Of a DNA stretch of 64,000 nt, positions 32,276 through 43,716 are shown one piece after another (the stretch's first letter is position 1; each line of letters starts with the position of its first letter). The DNA is taken from contig NZ_QJRL01000003.1 in NCBI RefSeq assembly GCF_003205205.1, forward strand, positions 248,001 to 312,000, read 5' to 3'. The stretch is from Pseudomonas sp. LB-090624. Its GTDB lineage: Bacteria; Pseudomonadota; Gammaproteobacteria; Pseudomonadales; Pseudomonadaceae. The notes under the pieces were generated by a model. It did no database searches, had not been told where the DNA came from, and worked only from the letters and a program-made list of their open reading frames with translations. The position numbers and the translations under genes were made by a program.

Positions 32276-34326
32276 TTACCCCAGCAGCGAAATATCAGCC
32301 ACACCCAGGAACAGGCCGCGCAGGCGGCTGAGCAGGGCATAACGGTTGGCACGTACCTTGGCGTCTTCGGCGTTGACCATCACCGCCTCGAAGAAGGCGT
32401 CGACCGGGTCGCGCAGGGCTGCCAGGCGGGCCAGCGATTCACTGTACTGGCGTGCAGCAGCCATCGGTTGCACGGCCTGGTCGGCCTGCTGGATGGCCGA
32501 GTACAGGGAGAACTCGTTGGCATTGTCGAAGTACTTCGGCTCGACCTGCTCGGCGATGGCGCCCTCGGCTTTGCTCAGCAGGTTCGACACGCGCTTGTTC
32601 ACCGCTGCCAGGGCCTCGGCTTCCGGCAGCTTGCGGAACGCCTGCACGGCCTGAACGCGCTGGTCGAAGTCCAGTGCGGAGCCTGGCTGCAGGGCACGTA
32701 CCGACAGGTAGGTGGCAACGTCGATACCTTCGTCTTCGTAGCGCGCACGCAGGCGGTCGAAGATGAATTCCAGCACCTGGTCAGCCAGGCCGGCGGCCTT
32801 GACCTTGGCGCCGAATTGCTTGACCGCGAACTCGACTGCACCGGTCAGGTCCAGGTCCAGTTGCTTCTCGATCAGAATCCGCAGCACGCCCAGGGCGGCA
32901 CGGCGCAGGGCATAGGGGTCTTTACTGCCGGTAGGCAGCATGCCGATGCCGAAGATGCCCACCAGGGTGTCGAGCTTGTCGGCGATGGCTACGGCAGCAC
33001 CGGTGAGGGTCTGCGGCAGCTCGGCGCCTGCACCGCGCGGCATGTACTGCTCGTTCAGGGCCAGTGCGACGTCTTCCGGCTCACCGTCGTTGAGCGCGTA
33101 GTAGTAACCGGCAACACCCTGCATTTCAGGGAATTCACCGACCATCTCGGTAGCCAGGTCGCACTTCGACAGCAGGCCGGCACGGCCAGCGCGCTGGGCG
33201 TCGCCGCCGATCAGCGGGGCAATGAAGGCGGCCAGCTTGGAAACACGTTCCGCCTTGTCGTACACGGTGCCGAGCTGAGCCTGGAACACCACGTTCTTGA
33301 GGCGCTCGTTGAAGGTTTCCAGTGGCTGCTTCTTGTCCTGCTTGAAGAAGAACTCGGCGTCGGTCAGGCGCGGGCGTACGACCTTTTCGTTGCCCTGCAC
33401 GATCTGCTTCGGGTCGCGGCTTTCGACGTTGGCCACGGTAATGAAGCGCGGCAGCAGCTTGCCTTCGCTGTCCAGCAGGCAGAAGTACTTCTGGTTATCC
33501 TGCATGGTGGTGATCAGGGCTTCTTGCGGCACGTCGAGGAAACGCTCCTCGAACGAGCACACCAGCGGCACCGGCCATTCGACCAGTGCGGTCACTTCGT
33601 CCAGCAGCGCCGGTGGAACGATGGCCGTGCCTTCCTGCTGCATGGCCAGCTCTGCGGTACGCTTGCTGATCAGCTCGCGGCGCTCGGCGAAGTCGGCCAG
33701 GACGTAGGCCTTGCGCAGGTCTTCGACGTAGTTGGCCGGGGTGGTGATGAGCACGTTTTCCGGATGGTGGAAGCGGTGGCCACGGGATTCACGGCCGGCC
33801 TTTTGCGACAGGATGGTGCAGTCGACCACCTGATCGCCCATCAGCATCACCAGCCATTGGGTCGGGCGCACGAACTCTTCACGGCTGGCCGCCCAGCGCA
33901 TGCGCTTGGGAATCGGCAGGTCGTTCAGCGAATCTTCGACGATGGTCGGCAGCAGCCCAACGGTAGCCTTGCCCGGGATGTGCTGGGAGAAGCGCAGTTT
34001 GGGGCCGCTCTGGTCGATCTCGGCCAGATCCACGCCGCACTTCTTGGCGAAGCCCAGGGCAGCCTGGGTTGGCTCGCCTTCGGCGTTGAAGGCAGCTTGC
34101 AGGGGTGGACCATCGATATTGATGCTGCGGTCAGGCTGCTGCACGTCCAGCTGGCGGATGAGCACCGCCAAGCGACGCGGCGCGGCGTATACCTGCTTGC
34201 CGGTGTAATTCAGGCTAGCCGCCTGCAGGCCTTTCTCGATGCCGGCCAGGAAGGCGTCGCCGAGGCTGGCGAGGGCCTTGGGAGGCAGCTCTTCGGTGCC
34301 CAGTTCTACCAGGAAATCTTGAGCAC

Positions 34327-34330
<4 letters not shown>
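32276..34330 (-). CDS. glyS: Glycine--tRNA ligase subunit beta
   Basis: Large subunit of the alpha2beta2 glycyl-tRNA synthetase, needed for tRNA binding. The protein has 684 residues, the normal length, opening [20 protein letters not shown] and containing a C-terminal anticodon-binding DALR-like region (near [20 protein letters not shown]). Its ATG overlaps the glyQ stop by four bases (ATGA), so the two subunits are translationally coupled. Confidence 0.98.
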
Positions 34331-35283
<953 letters not shown>

Positions 35284-35357
35284 CTGTATCTGGGGATGCG
35301 GATGTAAAGAGCGGGAGTATAACCTGATTCGCCTCGCCCTCTACTCATTGGAGCCTT

Positions 35358-35909
35358 ATGCCACGCTGCTTTTGGTGTACCGACGATCCGTTGTACCAGG
35401 CCTACCATGACCAGGAATGGGGAACGCCCCAGCGTGACCCGGCGTTGCTGTTCGAGATGCTTTTGCTCGAAGGGTTCCAGGCAGGGCTGTCTTGGATCAC
35501 CGTTTTGCGCAAACGCGAGCGTTATCGTGAGGTGATGTTTGGCTTCGACCCGGTAAAACTTGCCGCCATGCGCGATGAACGCATCGAAGAGTTGATGCAG
35601 GACGCCGGCATCATTCGCAACCGCCTGAAGCTCAAGGCTGCCCGGCGCAATGCGCAGGCCTGGCTGGCTGTGGATAACCCCGTCGATTGGCTGTGGTCGT
35701 TCGTTGGTGGCGCGCCGAAGATCAACCACTTCACCGACCGCAGCGAAGTGCCAGCGGTGACCGATGAAGCCAAGGCCATGAGCAAGGCCCTGCAAAAAGC
35801 CGGCTTCACGTTCGTCGGCCCGACCATTTGCTACGCCTTCATGCAGGCCACCGGCATGGTCATGGACCACACCACCGATTGTGATCGCTACGCCGCCTTG
35901 GTGCGCTGA
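35358..35909 (+). CDS. tag: DNA-3-methyladenine glycosylase I
   Basis: Base-excision enzyme that removes 3-methyladenine from DNA. The protein has 183 residues. The zinc site residues Cys4 and His17 (MPRCFWCTDDPLYQAYHDQE) and His171/Cys175 (MDHTTDCDRY) match the Cys/His zinc snap of the E. coli Tag family. The central EMLLLEGFQAGLSWITVLRK is the recognisable substrate-pocket segment. It is divergent from glyQ and followed by the acyltransferase gene 41 nt away. Confidence 0.96.
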   Translation: MPRCFWCTDDPLYQAYHDQEWGTPQRDPALLFEMLLLEGFQAGLSWITVLRKRERYREVMFGFDPVKLAAMRDERIEELMQDAGIIRNRLKLKAARRNAQAWLAVDNPVDWLWSFVGGAPKINHFTDRSEVPAVTDEAKAMSKALQKAGFTFVGPTICYAFMQATGMVMDHTTDCDRYAALVR

Positions 35910-35950
35910 GGGGTTACAATGCGCGCCTTGCTGAAATAAGGAATTCGCCT

Positions 35951-36838
35951 GTGGAAAAGTTCAAGGGCGCCCTGATGGTCGGGGTGCTGCGTCTGTTCGC
36001 CAAGCTGCCCTGGGGCGCAGTGCAGCGCGTGGGTGCCGGTATCGGCTGGCTGATGTGGAAGATCCCCAACGGTTCGCGCAACGTGGTGCGGATCAACTTG
36101 GCCAAGTGTTTTCCCGAAATGGACCCGGTTGCCCGTGAGCAACTGGTCGGCCAGGCCCTGCGGGATATCGGCAAATCCTTTGTCGAAAGCGCCTGTGCCT
36201 GGATCTGGCCGCCCCAGCGTTCGCTGGAACTGGTCAAGGAAGTGTACGGCCTGGAAGTCCTGCAGCAGGCTCTGGCCTCGGGCAAGGGCGTGGTTGGCAT
36301 CACCAGCCACCTGGGCAACTGGGAAGTGCTGAACCACTTCTATTGCAACCAGTGCAAACCGATCATCTTCTACCGCCCGCCGAAACTGAAGGCGGTGGAT
36401 GACCTGCTACGCGAGCAGCGTGTGCAGATGGGCAACCGCGTGGCGCCTTCGACCAAGGAAGGCATCCTCAGCGTGATCAAGGAAGTGCGCCGAGGGGGCC
36501 AGGTGGGGATCCCGGCCGACCCGGAGCCGGCGGAATCGGCAGGCGTGTTCGTGCCTTTCCTCGGCACTCAGGCGCTGACCAGCAAGTTCGTGCCGAACAT
36601 GCTGGCGGGAGGCAAGGCGGTGGGCGTGTTCCTGCATGCCTTGCGGCTGCCGGATGGCTCGGGTTTCAAGGTGTTCCTCGAAGCTGCGCCGGAAGAGATG
36701 TACAGCACCGACGTGAACGTGTCGGCGGCGGCGATGAGCAAAGTGGTCGAGCGTTATGTGCGCGAGTACCCGAGCCAGTACATGTGGAGCATGAAGCGCT
36801 TCAAGAAGCGCCCGGCTGGCGAGCCGCGCTGGTATTAA
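35951..36838 (+). CDS. lpxL: Lipid A biosynthesis (lauroyl) acyltransferase, LpxL/HtrB family
   Basis: Inner-membrane enzyme that adds a secondary acyl chain to lipid A from acyl-ACP. The protein has 295 residues and starts with GTG at 35951 (MEKFKGALMVGVLRLFA). An N-terminal membrane segment precedes the catalytic HLGNWE (H-X4-E, about residue 118). FYRPPKLKAVDDLLREQR and the QVGIPADPEP region follow. The equivalent position in P. aeruginosa is an HtrB homologue. Chain specificity (lauroyl or hydroxylauroyl) cannot be read from the sequence. Confidence 0.92.
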   Translation: MEKFKGALMVGVLRLFAKLPWGAVQRVGAGIGWLMWKIPNGSRNVVRINLAKCFPEMDPVAREQLVGQALRDIGKSFVESACAWIWPPQRSLELVKEVYGLEVLQQALASGKGVVGITSHLGNWEVLNHFYCNQCKPIIFYRPPKLKAVDDLLREQRVQMGNRVAPSTKEGILSVIKEVRRGGQVGIPADPEPAESAGVFVPFLGTQALTSKFVPNMLAGGKAVGVFLHALRLPDGSGFKVFLEAAPEEMYSTDVNVSAAAMSKVVERYVREYPSQYMWSMKRFKKRPAGEPRWY

Positions 36839-36850
36839 GCCGTTCAACGC

Positions 36851-36885
36851 CCTCTATAGGAGCGGGTAAACCCGCTCCTACAGGG
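36851..36885. repeat. REP-like palindrome between convergent genes
   Basis: A 35-bp unit with inverted arms TAGGAGCGGGT / ACCCGCTCCTA around AA. It resembles the 35-bp repetitive extragenic palindrome abundant in P. putida genomes. It sits in the 53-nt gap between the lipid A acyltransferase and TPR genes and may end both transcripts. Confidence 0.8.
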
Positions 36886-36891
36886 ACCGCG

Positions 36892-37206
36892 TCAAGCCGA
36901 TGTCTTGTTCAGCTTCTTGAGAAAAACGGTCATCTCTTTTTCGGCCTGCTTGTCGCCATGGGCCTGCGCCGCCACGATACCGTCTTCCCAGGCCTTACGC
37001 GCCGCCGCCAGGTCACCCTGCAACTGATACGCCTTGCCCAGCAGCTTCCACGCCGCGGAATACTTCGGGTCCTGCTCTACACAGCGGGCCAGGTGCACCG
37101 CCGCTTCAGCACCATTGCCTTCATCCAGCCAGGCCTTGCCCAGGCCAAACCGCAGCAACGGGTTATCCACACCCTTGGCCAGCATTTTCTCCAGCGACTC
37201 GCGCAT
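36892..37206 (-). CDS. Small tetratricopeptide-repeat protein
   Basis: A 104-residue helical protein with about two TPR units, for example GLGKAWLDEGNGAEAAVHLA and LGKAYQLQGDLAAARKAWED. No signal peptide or membrane segment is present, so it is probably cytoplasmic and acts through protein binding. It lies 11 nt downstream of trkA and is likely co-transcribed. Partner and process are unknown. A perfect DnaA-box 9-mer is within the gene (37163-37171). Confidence 0.82.
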   Translation of the reverse strand: MRESLEKMLAKGVDNPLLRFGLGKAWLDEGNGAEAAVHLARCVEQDPKYSAAWKLLGKAYQLQGDLAAARKAWEDGIVAAQAHGDKQAEKEMTVFLKKLNKTSA

Positions 37207-37217
37207 GCCCTTTTCTC

Positions 37218-38591
37218 CTAGAAGAAACTCAAGCCGACGTGGAACAGCTTCTCCACATCACGAATATGCTTTTTATCCACAACGAACAGGATCACATGGT
37301 CACCCGATTCGATCATGGTGTCGTCGTGGGCAATCATTACCTCTTCGTCACGGATGATCGCGCCGATGGTGGTTCCTGGTGGCAGGGCAATGTCCTCGAT
37401 CGCCTTGCCGACCACCTTGCTCGACTTCGAATCGCCATGTGCCACCGCCTCGATCGCTTCGGCCGCACCGCGGCGCAGCGAGTGCACGCTGACAATGTCG
37501 CCCCGGCGCACGTGCGCCAGCAGGGTGCCGATGGTGGCCAGCTGGGGGCTGATGGCAATGTCGATATCGCCGCCCTGCACCAGGTCTACATAAGCCGGGT
37601 TGTTGATGATGGTCATCACTTTGCCCGCGCCCAGGCGCTTGGCCAGCAGCGACGACATGATGTTGGCTTCGTCGTCGTTGGTCAGGGCCAGGAAAATATC
37701 GGCATCCGCGATGTTCTCTTCAAGCATTAGATCTTTGTCAGAGGCGCTGCCCTGGAGCACCACGGTGCTTTCCAGGGTATCGGAGAGGTGCCGGCAGCGG
37801 GCCGGGCTCATCTCGATGATCTTCACCTGGTAGCGGCTTTCGATGGCTTCGGCCAGGCGCTCGCCAATTTGTCCGCCGCCGGCGATGACGATGCGCTTGT
37901 TGGTTTCGTCGATACGGCGCAGCTCGCCCATCACCGCACGGATGTCCTTCTTCGCCGCAATGAAGAACACCTCGTCGTCGGCTTCGATCACCGTGTCGCC
38001 TCGGGGGGTAATCGGCCGGTCGCGGCGGAAGATGGCCGCCACGCGGGTGTCGACGTTGGGCATGTGGGCGCGGATCTGGCGCAGCTGCTGGCCGACCAGC
38101 GGGCCGCCATAGTAGGCCTTCACTGCCACTAGCTGAGCCTTGCCTTCGGCAAAGTCGATGACCTGCAGCGAGCCTGGGTGTTCGATCAGGCGCTTGATGT
38201 AGTTGGTCACTACCTGTTCGGGGCTGATCAGTACGTCGACCGGGATATGGTCATTGTCGAACAGCTCTTCACGGGTCAGATAGGACGACTCGCGCACCCG
38301 GGCGATTTTGGTCGGGGTGTGGAACAGCGAATAGGCCACCTGGCAGGCGACCATGTTGGTCTCGTCGCTGTTGGTTACCGCCACCAGCATGTCTGCGTCG
38401 TCGGCACCGGCCTGGCGCAGCACCGTCGGCAGCGAGCCGCGGCCCTGCACCGTGCGTATGTCCAGGCGGTCGCCCAGATCGCGCAGGCGGTCGCCATCGG
38501 TATCGACCACCGTAATGTCGTTGGCTTCGCTGGCCAGGTGTTCCGCCAGCGTACCGCCCACCTGCCCTGCGCCGAGGATGATGATTTTCAT
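37218..38591 (-). CDS. trkA: Trk potassium uptake system regulatory protein TrkA
   Basis: Peripheral NAD(H)-binding regulator that gates TrkH/TrkG potassium channels. The protein has 457 residues, made of two tandem RCK units. Rossmann motifs are [14 protein letters not shown] near the N-terminus and [14 protein letters not shown] near residue 235. Each is followed by a TrkA-C domain. It is last but one in a leftward group (def, fmt, rsmB, trkA, TPR), an arrangement common to gamma-proteobacteria. Confidence 0.98.
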   Translation of the reverse strand: MKIIILGAGQVGGTLAEHLASEANDITVVDTDGDRLRDLGDRLDIRTVQGRGSLPTVLRQAGADDADMLVAVTNSDETNMVACQVAYSLFHTPTKIARVRESSYLTREELFDNDHIPVDVLISPEQVVTNYIKRLIEHPGSLQVIDFAEGKAQLVAVKAYYGGPLVGQQLRQIRAHMPNVDTRVAAIFRRDRPITPRGDTVIEADDEVFFIAAKKDIRAVMGELRRIDETNKRIVIAGGGQIGERLAEAIESRYQVKIIEMSPARCRHLSDTLESTVVLQGSASDKDLMLEENIADADIFLALTNDDEANIMSSLLAKRLGAGKVMTIINNPAYVDLVQGGDIDIAISPQLATIGTLLAHVRRGDIVSVHSLRRGAAEAIEAVAHGDSKSSKVVGKAIEDIALPPGTTIGAIIRDEEVMIAHDDTMIESGDHVILFVVDKKHIRDVEKLFHVGLSFF

Positions 38592-38615
38592 CCGCTACTC
38601 CCTACCCTTTTGTGC

Positions 38616-39926
38616 TTACCCGCGCGAGGCGGCGATCTTGATCAGCTTGGCATAGTAGAAGCCATCATGGCCGCCTTCCTGGGCCAGCAGCTGGCGGCCG
38701 TGGGGCTGGCGCAGACCGGCTTCGGTGGCCAGGTCCAGCTCCCGGGCGCCCGGGGTGCGGGCGAGGAAAGCGTCGATCACTTCGGTATTCTCGGTTGGCA
38801 GGCTAGAGCAGGTGGCGTACAGCAGCATGCCGCCCACTTCCAGGGTCGGCCACAAGGCATCGAGCAGTTCGCCTTGCAGGGCGGCCAGGGCCGGGATGTC
38901 GTCGGCCTGGCGGGTGAGCTTGATGTCCGGGTGGCGGCGGATTACGCCGGTGGCCGAGCAGGGCGCGTCGAGAAGGATGCGCTGGAATGGCTTGCCGTCC
39001 CACCAGCTGGCGGTATCGCGGGCATCGCAGGCGATCAGTTCGGCGTCCAGTTGCAGGCGATCGAGGTTCTCGCGCACGCGGGTCAGGCGCTTGGCTTCGA
39101 GGTCGATGGCCGTCATGTGGGCCAGGCCCGGTTCGGCTTCAAGCAGGTGGCAGGTCTTGCCGCCAGGCGCGCAGCAGGCGTCGAGCACACGCTGGCCGGG
39201 CGCCAGTTCGAGCAGGTCGGCGGACAGTTGCGCGGCTTCGTCCTGCACGCTCACCCGGCCTTCGGCAAAGCCCGGCAGGCCGCGCACGTCGCAGGCTTCG
39301 GCCAGGACGATGCCGTCACGGCTGTACTGGCAGGCGCTGGCACCAATGCCCGCTTCGGCCAGCAGCGCCAAGTAGGCATCGCGGCTGAGGTGGCGGCGAT
39401 TGACCCGCAAAATCATCGGCGGGTGAGCGTTGTTGGCAGTGCAGATGGCTTCCCACTGCTCTGGCCAGAAGGCCTTCAGCGATTTTTGCAGCCAGCGCGG
39501 GTGGGCGGTCCGCACCACCGGGTCGCGCTCCATGCTGGCGAGCAGGTCCTCGCCCTCGCGCTGAGCGCGGCGCAGTACGGCATTGAGCAGGCCCTTGGCC
39601 CACGGCTTCTTCAGTTTGTCGGCGCAGCCTACCGTTTCACCGATGGCGGCGTGGGCCGGAACCCGGGTGTAGAACAGCTGGTACAGGCCAACCAGCAGCA
39701 GCGCTTGCACATCGGCGTCGGCGGCCTTGAATGGCTTTTGCAGCAACTGCGCGGCCAGCAGGTCGAGGCGAGGCTGCCAGCGGGCGGTGCCGAACGCCAG
39801 GTCCTGAGTCAGGCCACGGTCGCGTTCGTCGACTTTGTCCAGTTGGGCCGGCAGCGAGCTGTTCAGCGACGCTTTGCCGCTGAGTACAGCGGCAAGGGCC
39901 CGGGCGGCGGCGAGGCGCGGGTTCAT
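38616..39926 (-). CDS. rsmB: 16S rRNA (cytosine-967-C5)-methyltransferase RsmB
   Basis: SAM-dependent enzyme that methylates C967 of 16S rRNA. The protein has 436 residues. An N-terminal NusB-like RNA-binding domain covers about 1-140. The methyltransferase core has the SAM motif [17 protein letters not shown], the motif [17 protein letters not shown] and the catalytic-Cys segment [14 protein letters not shown]. Its ATG overlaps the fmt stop by four bases. trkA starts 24 nt downstream. Confidence 0.97.
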   Translation of the reverse strand: MNPRLAAARALAAVLSGKASLNSSLPAQLDKVDERDRGLTQDLAFGTARWQPRLDLLAAQLLQKPFKAADADVQALLLVGLYQLFYTRVPAHAAIGETVGCADKLKKPWAKGLLNAVLRRAQREGEDLLASMERDPVVRTAHPRWLQKSLKAFWPEQWEAICTANNAHPPMILRVNRRHLSRDAYLALLAEAGIGASACQYSRDGIVLAEACDVRGLPGFAEGRVSVQDEAAQLSADLLELAPGQRVLDACCAPGGKTCHLLEAEPGLAHMTAIDLEAKRLTRVRENLDRLQLDAELIACDARDTASWWDGKPFQRILLDAPCSATGVIRRHPDIKLTRQADDIPALAALQGELLDALWPTLEVGGMLLYATCSSLPTENTEVIDAFLARTPGARELDLATEAGLRQPHGRQLLAQEGGHDGFYYAKLIKIAASRG

Positions 39927-40855
39927 TGGCCCAGCACCTTGCCGGCGGCGAACTTCTCGCGGCGGCTGTTGAACAGGTCGCTGAAGTTCAGTGCCTTGCC
40001 ACCAGGCAATTGCAGGCGGGTCAGGCTCAGCGACTGGTCACCGCAGGCGACCACCAAGCCGTCCTTGCTGGCGGAAAGGATCTCACCGGGGGCGCCGTTG
40101 CCTGTGGACAAGTTGGCGGCCAGCACCTTCACGCTTTCGCCATCCAGGGTGCTGTGGCACACCGGCCACGGGTTGAAGGCACGGATCAGGCGCTCCAGTT
40201 CGAGGGCCGGACGGCTCCAGTCGATGCGCGCTTCGTCCTTGTTCAGCTTGTGCGCATAAGTGGCCAGTGCATCGTCCTGCACCTCGCCTTGCAGCGAACC
40301 GTCGGCCAGGCCGGCGATGGCCTGTACTACTGCCGGCGGGCCCATCTGCGCAAGTCGGTCGTGAAGGCTGCCACCCGTGTCGTCGGCGCTGATCGGGGTG
40401 ACCACCTTGAGCAGCATCGGGCCGGTGTCCAGGCCGGCTTCCATGCGCATCACGGTCACGCCGCTTTCGGCGTCACCGGCTTCCACAGCACGCTGGATCG
40501 GCGCCGCACCGCGCCAGCGTGGTAGCAGGGAGGCGTGGCTGTTGATGCAGCCCAGGCGCGGGATATCCAGCACGGCTTGCGGCAGGATCAGGCCATAGGC
40601 GACCACCACCATCAGGTCGGGCTTGAGCGCGGCCAGTTCGGCCTGGGCATCGGCGTTGCGCAGGGTCTGTGGCTGGAACACCGGGATGTCATGGGCCACG
40701 GCCAGCGCCTTGACCGCGCTTGGCATCAGCTTCTGGCCACGGCCGGCAGGGCGGTCGGGCTGGGTGTAGACAGCCACGACCTCGTACGGGCTGTCGAGCA
40801 GGGCCTTGAGGTGTTCGGCGGCAAACTCTGGAGTGCCTGCAAAGACGATGCGCAT
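39923..40855 (-). CDS. fmt: Methionyl-tRNA formyltransferase
   Basis: Formylates initiator Met-tRNA using 10-formyl-tetrahydrofolate. The protein has 310 residues. The folate-enzyme core has [20 protein letters not shown] (about 108-127) with the catalytic Asn/His, plus an Asp in the following [13 protein letters not shown]. The C-terminal OB-fold ends at about 310. It overlaps rsmB by four bases and follows def, its functional partner, with an intrinsic terminator in the 60-nt gap. Confidence 0.98.
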   Translation of the reverse strand: MRIVFAGTPEFAAEHLKALLDSPYEVVAVYTQPDRPAGRGQKLMPSAVKALAVAHDIPVFQPQTLRNADAQAELAALKPDLMVVVAYGLILPQAVLDIPRLGCINSHASLLPRWRGAAPIQRAVEAGDAESGVTVMRMEAGLDTGPMLLKVVTPISADDTGGSLHDRLAQMGPPAVVQAIAGLADGSLQGEVQDDALATYAHKLNKDEARIDWSRPALELERLIRAFNPWPVCHSTLDGESVKVLAANLSTGNGAPGEILSASKDGLVVACGDQSLSLTRLQLPGGKALNFSDLFNSRREKFAAGKVLGQ

Positions 40856-40870
40856 GGAGTTCTCGCTTCA

Positions 40871-40905
40871 AAAAAGAAAAAGGCTTGCCGGAGCAAGCCT
40901 TCTGG
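40871..40905 (-). terminator. Terminator or attenuator between def and fmt
   Basis: On the minus strand a GAAGGCTTGCTCCGGCAAGCC hairpin region is followed by a T-rich tail with TTTTTC and TTTTTT. It is positioned 11 nt after the def stop. Its place inside a conserved gene pair suggests differential expression of def over fmt-rsmB-trkA. Confidence 0.8.
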
Positions 40906-40915
40906 AAGGTGGGGA

Positions 40916-41422
40916 TCAGGCTTGCTGGCGGTGCTGTTTTTCCAGCTTCTTTTTGATCCGGTCGCGCTTGAGCTGCGACAGGTAGTCGACGAACAGCTTG
41001 CCGTTGAGGTGATCGAACTCGTGCTGTACGCACACTGCCAGCAGGCCTTCACATTCCAGTTCGTACGGCTTGCCATCGCGGTCCTGGGCCTTCACCCGTA
41101 CCCGCAGCGGGCGGTCGACGTTCTCGTAGAAGCCGGGTACCGACAGGCAGCCTTCCTGGTACTGGCCCATGTCGTGGGTCAGCTCTTCGACCGTGGGGTT
41201 GATGAAGACGCGCGGTTCGCTACGGTCTTCGCTGAGGTCCATGACCACGACCTGCAGGTGTACGTTGACCTGGGTGGCGGCCAGGCCGATGCCAGGGGCT
41301 TCGTACATGGTTTCAAACATGTCGTCGATCAGCTGACGCAGGGCGTCGTCGAACACCGTCACCGGCTTGGCGATGGTGCGCAGGCGCGGGTCCGGGAATT
41401 CGAGAATGTTCAAGATGGCCAT
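40916..41422 (-). CDS. def: Peptide deformylase
   Basis: Iron/zinc hydrolase that removes the N-formyl group from new proteins. The protein has 168 residues. All three family motifs are present: [18 protein letters not shown] (Cys metal ligand) and [12 protein letters not shown] (HEFDH with two His ligands and catalytic Glu). It is the first gene of the leftward def-fmt-rsmB-trkA group. The 207-nt gap to the divergent dprA holds the promoters and a perfect DnaA-box 9-mer (41576-41584). Confidence 0.98.
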   Translation of the reverse strand: MAILNILEFPDPRLRTIAKPVTVFDDALRQLIDDMFETMYEAPGIGLAATQVNVHLQVVVMDLSEDRSEPRVFINPTVEELTHDMGQYQEGCLSVPGFYENVDRPLRVRVKAQDRDGKPYELECEGLLAVCVQHEFDHLNGKLFVDYLSQLKRDRIKKKLEKQHRQQA

Positions 41423-41629
41423 AAGGTCAGGCAGTCACTGTGCGTTCGGTTGAAAACTGAGCACACATAATAAAGGGAAAAGGGAATTTCAGCACCTGTG
41501 AAAGCTGGTCTAGGGTTTTCAGGGCTTGCTTATGGCCCATTCGATGGACAGGTTGTCAAAGCGTTATCAACAAAGTTATCCACAGTTTGTGCCACGTCGA
41601 TGGCCCTTTTTTGATCAAGGATGATCCCC

Positions 41630-42727
41630 ATGTTGAGTCACCATTCGTCGCCGCTTCCACCTGCCGAGCTGGAGGCGCGATTACGCCTGCATCGTCTGCC
41701 GGAGACCGGATTGCGACGCTTTCGTACCTTGTTGGAGGCCTTCGGCAGTGCCTCTTCTGCACTGTGCGCACCGGCCGGCGCCTGGCGTGCGTTGGGCGTA
41801 CCCCAGGCCAGTATCGATGCCCGGCGCAGCGCCGAAATTCGCGAGGGCGCATTGGCCGCAATGGCCTGGCTAGAGCGCCCTGGCCAGCATTTGCTAATGT
41901 TTGACGGCCCTGGCTACCCGCCACTGCTGGCCGAAATCGATGACGCTCCGCCGCTGCTTTTCATCGCCGGTGACCCTGCCCTGCTCGAACGCCCGCAGCT
42001 GGCAATTGTGGGCAGCAGGCGTGCTTCACCCCCGGCAATCGATACCGCTGCAGCCTTTTCCCGATACCTGGCGCAGGCCGGCTTCACTATCACCAGCGGG
42101 CTGGCCGTGGGTATTGACGGTGCCGCTCATCGGGCTGCGCTCCAGGCCGGTGGGAGCACGATCGGGGTGCTTGGCACGGGGCTGCAAAAACTTTATCCAC
42201 AGCGGCACGCAGCCCTCGCGCAGGCGATGATCGACAACGGTGGCGCGCTGGTTTCGGAGTACCCGCTGGATGCCGGGCCACTGCCTGGCAACTTCCCTCG
42301 TCGCAACCGCATCATCAGCGGGCTTTCGCTTGGTGTGCTGGTGGTCGAAGCCAGCCTGGCCAGTGGTTCGCTTATCACGGCGCGCCTGGCGGCAGAACAA
42401 GGCCGCGAGGTATATGCCATACCGGGCTCCATCCACCACCCCGGCGCCAAGGGCTGCCATCAGTTGATTCGCGACGGTGCGTTGCTGGTGGAAACCGTGG
42501 AGCAGATCATGGAAAGCCTGCAGGGCTGGCAGAACCTGCCGCCCGCAGTTGTGGATAAATTCGATCACCCGCTGCTTGCCTTGCTGCATGCAGCGCCCCA
42601 AACCACTGAAAGCCTGGCCCATTGCAGCGAGCAGCCACTGGCCGAAGTGCTGGCGCAGCTGACCGAGCTCGAGCTCGAAGGCCGTGTCAGCAACGAAGCC
42701 GGGCGTTGGTTTGCCCGCGCGGGCTAA
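41630..42727 (+). CDS. dprA: DNA-processing protein DprA (Smf)
   Basis: Binds incoming single-stranded DNA and loads RecA in natural transformation; present in many bacteria not known to be competent. I start at ATG 41630 (MLSHHSSPLPPAELEARLRL, 365 residues), since AAGGA lies at better spacing than for the ATG at 41621. The Rossmann-like core has LAIVGSRRASPPAIDTA, TSGLAVGIDGAAHRAAL and NFPRRNRIISGLSLG. A C-terminal winged-helix-like domain ends the protein. tsaC follows 42 nt downstream. Confidence 0.95.
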   Translation: MLSHHSSPLPPAELEARLRLHRLPETGLRRFRTLLEAFGSASSALCAPAGAWRALGVPQASIDARRSAEIREGALAAMAWLERPGQHLLMFDGPGYPPLLAEIDDAPPLLFIAGDPALLERPQLAIVGSRRASPPAIDTAAAFSRYLAQAGFTITSGLAVGIDGAAHRAALQAGGSTIGVLGTGLQKLYPQRHAALAQAMIDNGGALVSEYPLDAGPLPGNFPRRNRIISGLSLGVLVVEASLASGSLITARLAAEQGREVYAIPGSIHHPGAKGCHQLIRDGALLVETVEQIMESLQGWQNLPPAVVDKFDHPLLALLHAAPQTTESLAHCSEQPLAEVLAQLTELELEGRVSNEAGRWFARAG

Positions 42728-42769
42728 GTACACTGCTCACAGGCAATGTTTATAGGCGGAGAAACAGCA

Positions 42770-43327
42770 ATGGTGAGCAGTTTTCGTGTGCAACAAGCCG
42801 CACGTGAGATCCGGGCGGGCGCAGTAATCGCCTACCCGACGGAAGCGGTCTGGGGCCTGGGCTGCGACCCATGGAACGAGGACGCGGTGTATCGCCTGCT
42901 GGCACTGAAGTCGCGGCCTGTGGATAAAGGGCTGATTCTGATCGCTGACAACATCCGCCAGTTCGACTTCCTGTTCGAGGACTTCCCCGAAGACTGGATC
43001 GACCGCATGGGCAGCACCTGGCCGGGGCCGAATACCTGGCTGGTGCCGCACCAGGACCTGCTGCCCGAGTGGGTGACCGGGCAGCATGACACGGTGGCGC
43101 TGCGGGTCAGTGACCACCCGGTGGTGCGTGAACTGTGCGCACTGGTGGGGCCGCTGATTTCCACCTCGTGCAACCCTGGCGGGCGCCCGGCGGCGAAGAC
43201 CCGCTTGCGGGTTGAGCAGTACTTCCATGGCCAGTTGGACCTGGTGCTTGGCGGGGCGCTGGGCGGGCGGAAAAACCCCAGTGTGATTCGCGACCTGGTA
43301 ACCGGCGAAGTCGTTCGGCCGGGCTGA
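42770..43327 (+). CDS. tsaC: L-threonylcarbamoyladenylate synthase TsaC (YrdC/Sua5)
   Basis: Makes threonylcarbamoyl-AMP for t6A modification of tRNAs decoding ANN codons. I choose ATG 42770 ([20 protein letters not shown], 185 residues), with GGAG upstream; an in-frame ATG at 42746 is less likely. The YrdC core shows [32 protein letters not shown], the [10 protein letters not shown] segment and [11 protein letters not shown]. It is paired with dprA and followed by a repeat-rich gap. A perfect DnaA-box 9-mer lies in the gene (42919-42927). Confidence 0.96.
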   Translation: MVSSFRVQQAAREIRAGAVIAYPTEAVWGLGCDPWNEDAVYRLLALKSRPVDKGLILIADNIRQFDFLFEDFPEDWIDRMGSTWPGPNTWLVPHQDLLPEWVTGQHDTVALRVSDHPVVRELCALVGPLISTSCNPGGRPAAKTRLRVEQYFHGQLDLVLGGALGGRKNPSVIRDLVTGEVVRPG

Positions 43328-43422
43328 CATCTTTCCACAAGCCTTCCGCAGATTTTTCTGATTTGTCTCGGTTGGCGGGCGATTGTGTGAGGGCTGACGG
43401 GTGCCAGCCTTGAAGCTCTCTT

Positions 43423-43663
43423 CGCCTGTGAGATCGAGCGCCGCCCGCGCGGCGCATCGCGAGCTGCGCTCGCTCCTACCTTTGTTTCGGGCCAGTCATG
43501 CCTGTGACAGGCGCGCGCGACCGCCTTGTTTCTACGACGCGATATCGCGCCATGCACCAAAGCGTTCGCGCGGAAATCCCCCAGAAATCATTGGCCCGAA
43601 ACAAACGTAGGAGCGAGCGCAGCTCGCGATGCGCCGCGCGGGCGGCGCTCGATTTCACAGGCG
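43423..43663. repeat. Large inverted repeat (REP/BIME-like) between tsaC and qor
   Basis: The 389-nt gap 43328-43716 has no gene. It holds two arms of about 73 bp, 43423-43495 and 43590-43663, that are reverse complements with about three mismatches. The spacer is about 94 nt and itself contains GCGATATCGC. Inside the arms are nested palindromes such as GCGAGCTGCGCTCGC and CGCCGCCCGCGCGGCG. The flanks (GCCTTGA / TCAAGGC) extend the symmetry imperfectly. It lies between convergent genes, so it may stop both, or be a non-autonomous REP-type element. Confidence 0.85.
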
Positions 43664-43716
43664 CTGAAACTCTCAAGGCAAGCGCCTGGCCGCCCTGACG
43701 CAATTCCCCGCGTTTC

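Noticed and set aside
37229..37245. GACGTGGAACAG as a parS half-site
   Set aside because: Only one arm matches; there is no GTTCCAC on the left.
38178..40259. 693-codon open frame opposite trkA, rsmB and fmt
   Set aside because: Antisense to three conserved genes and biased in composition; it also crosses three gene boundaries.
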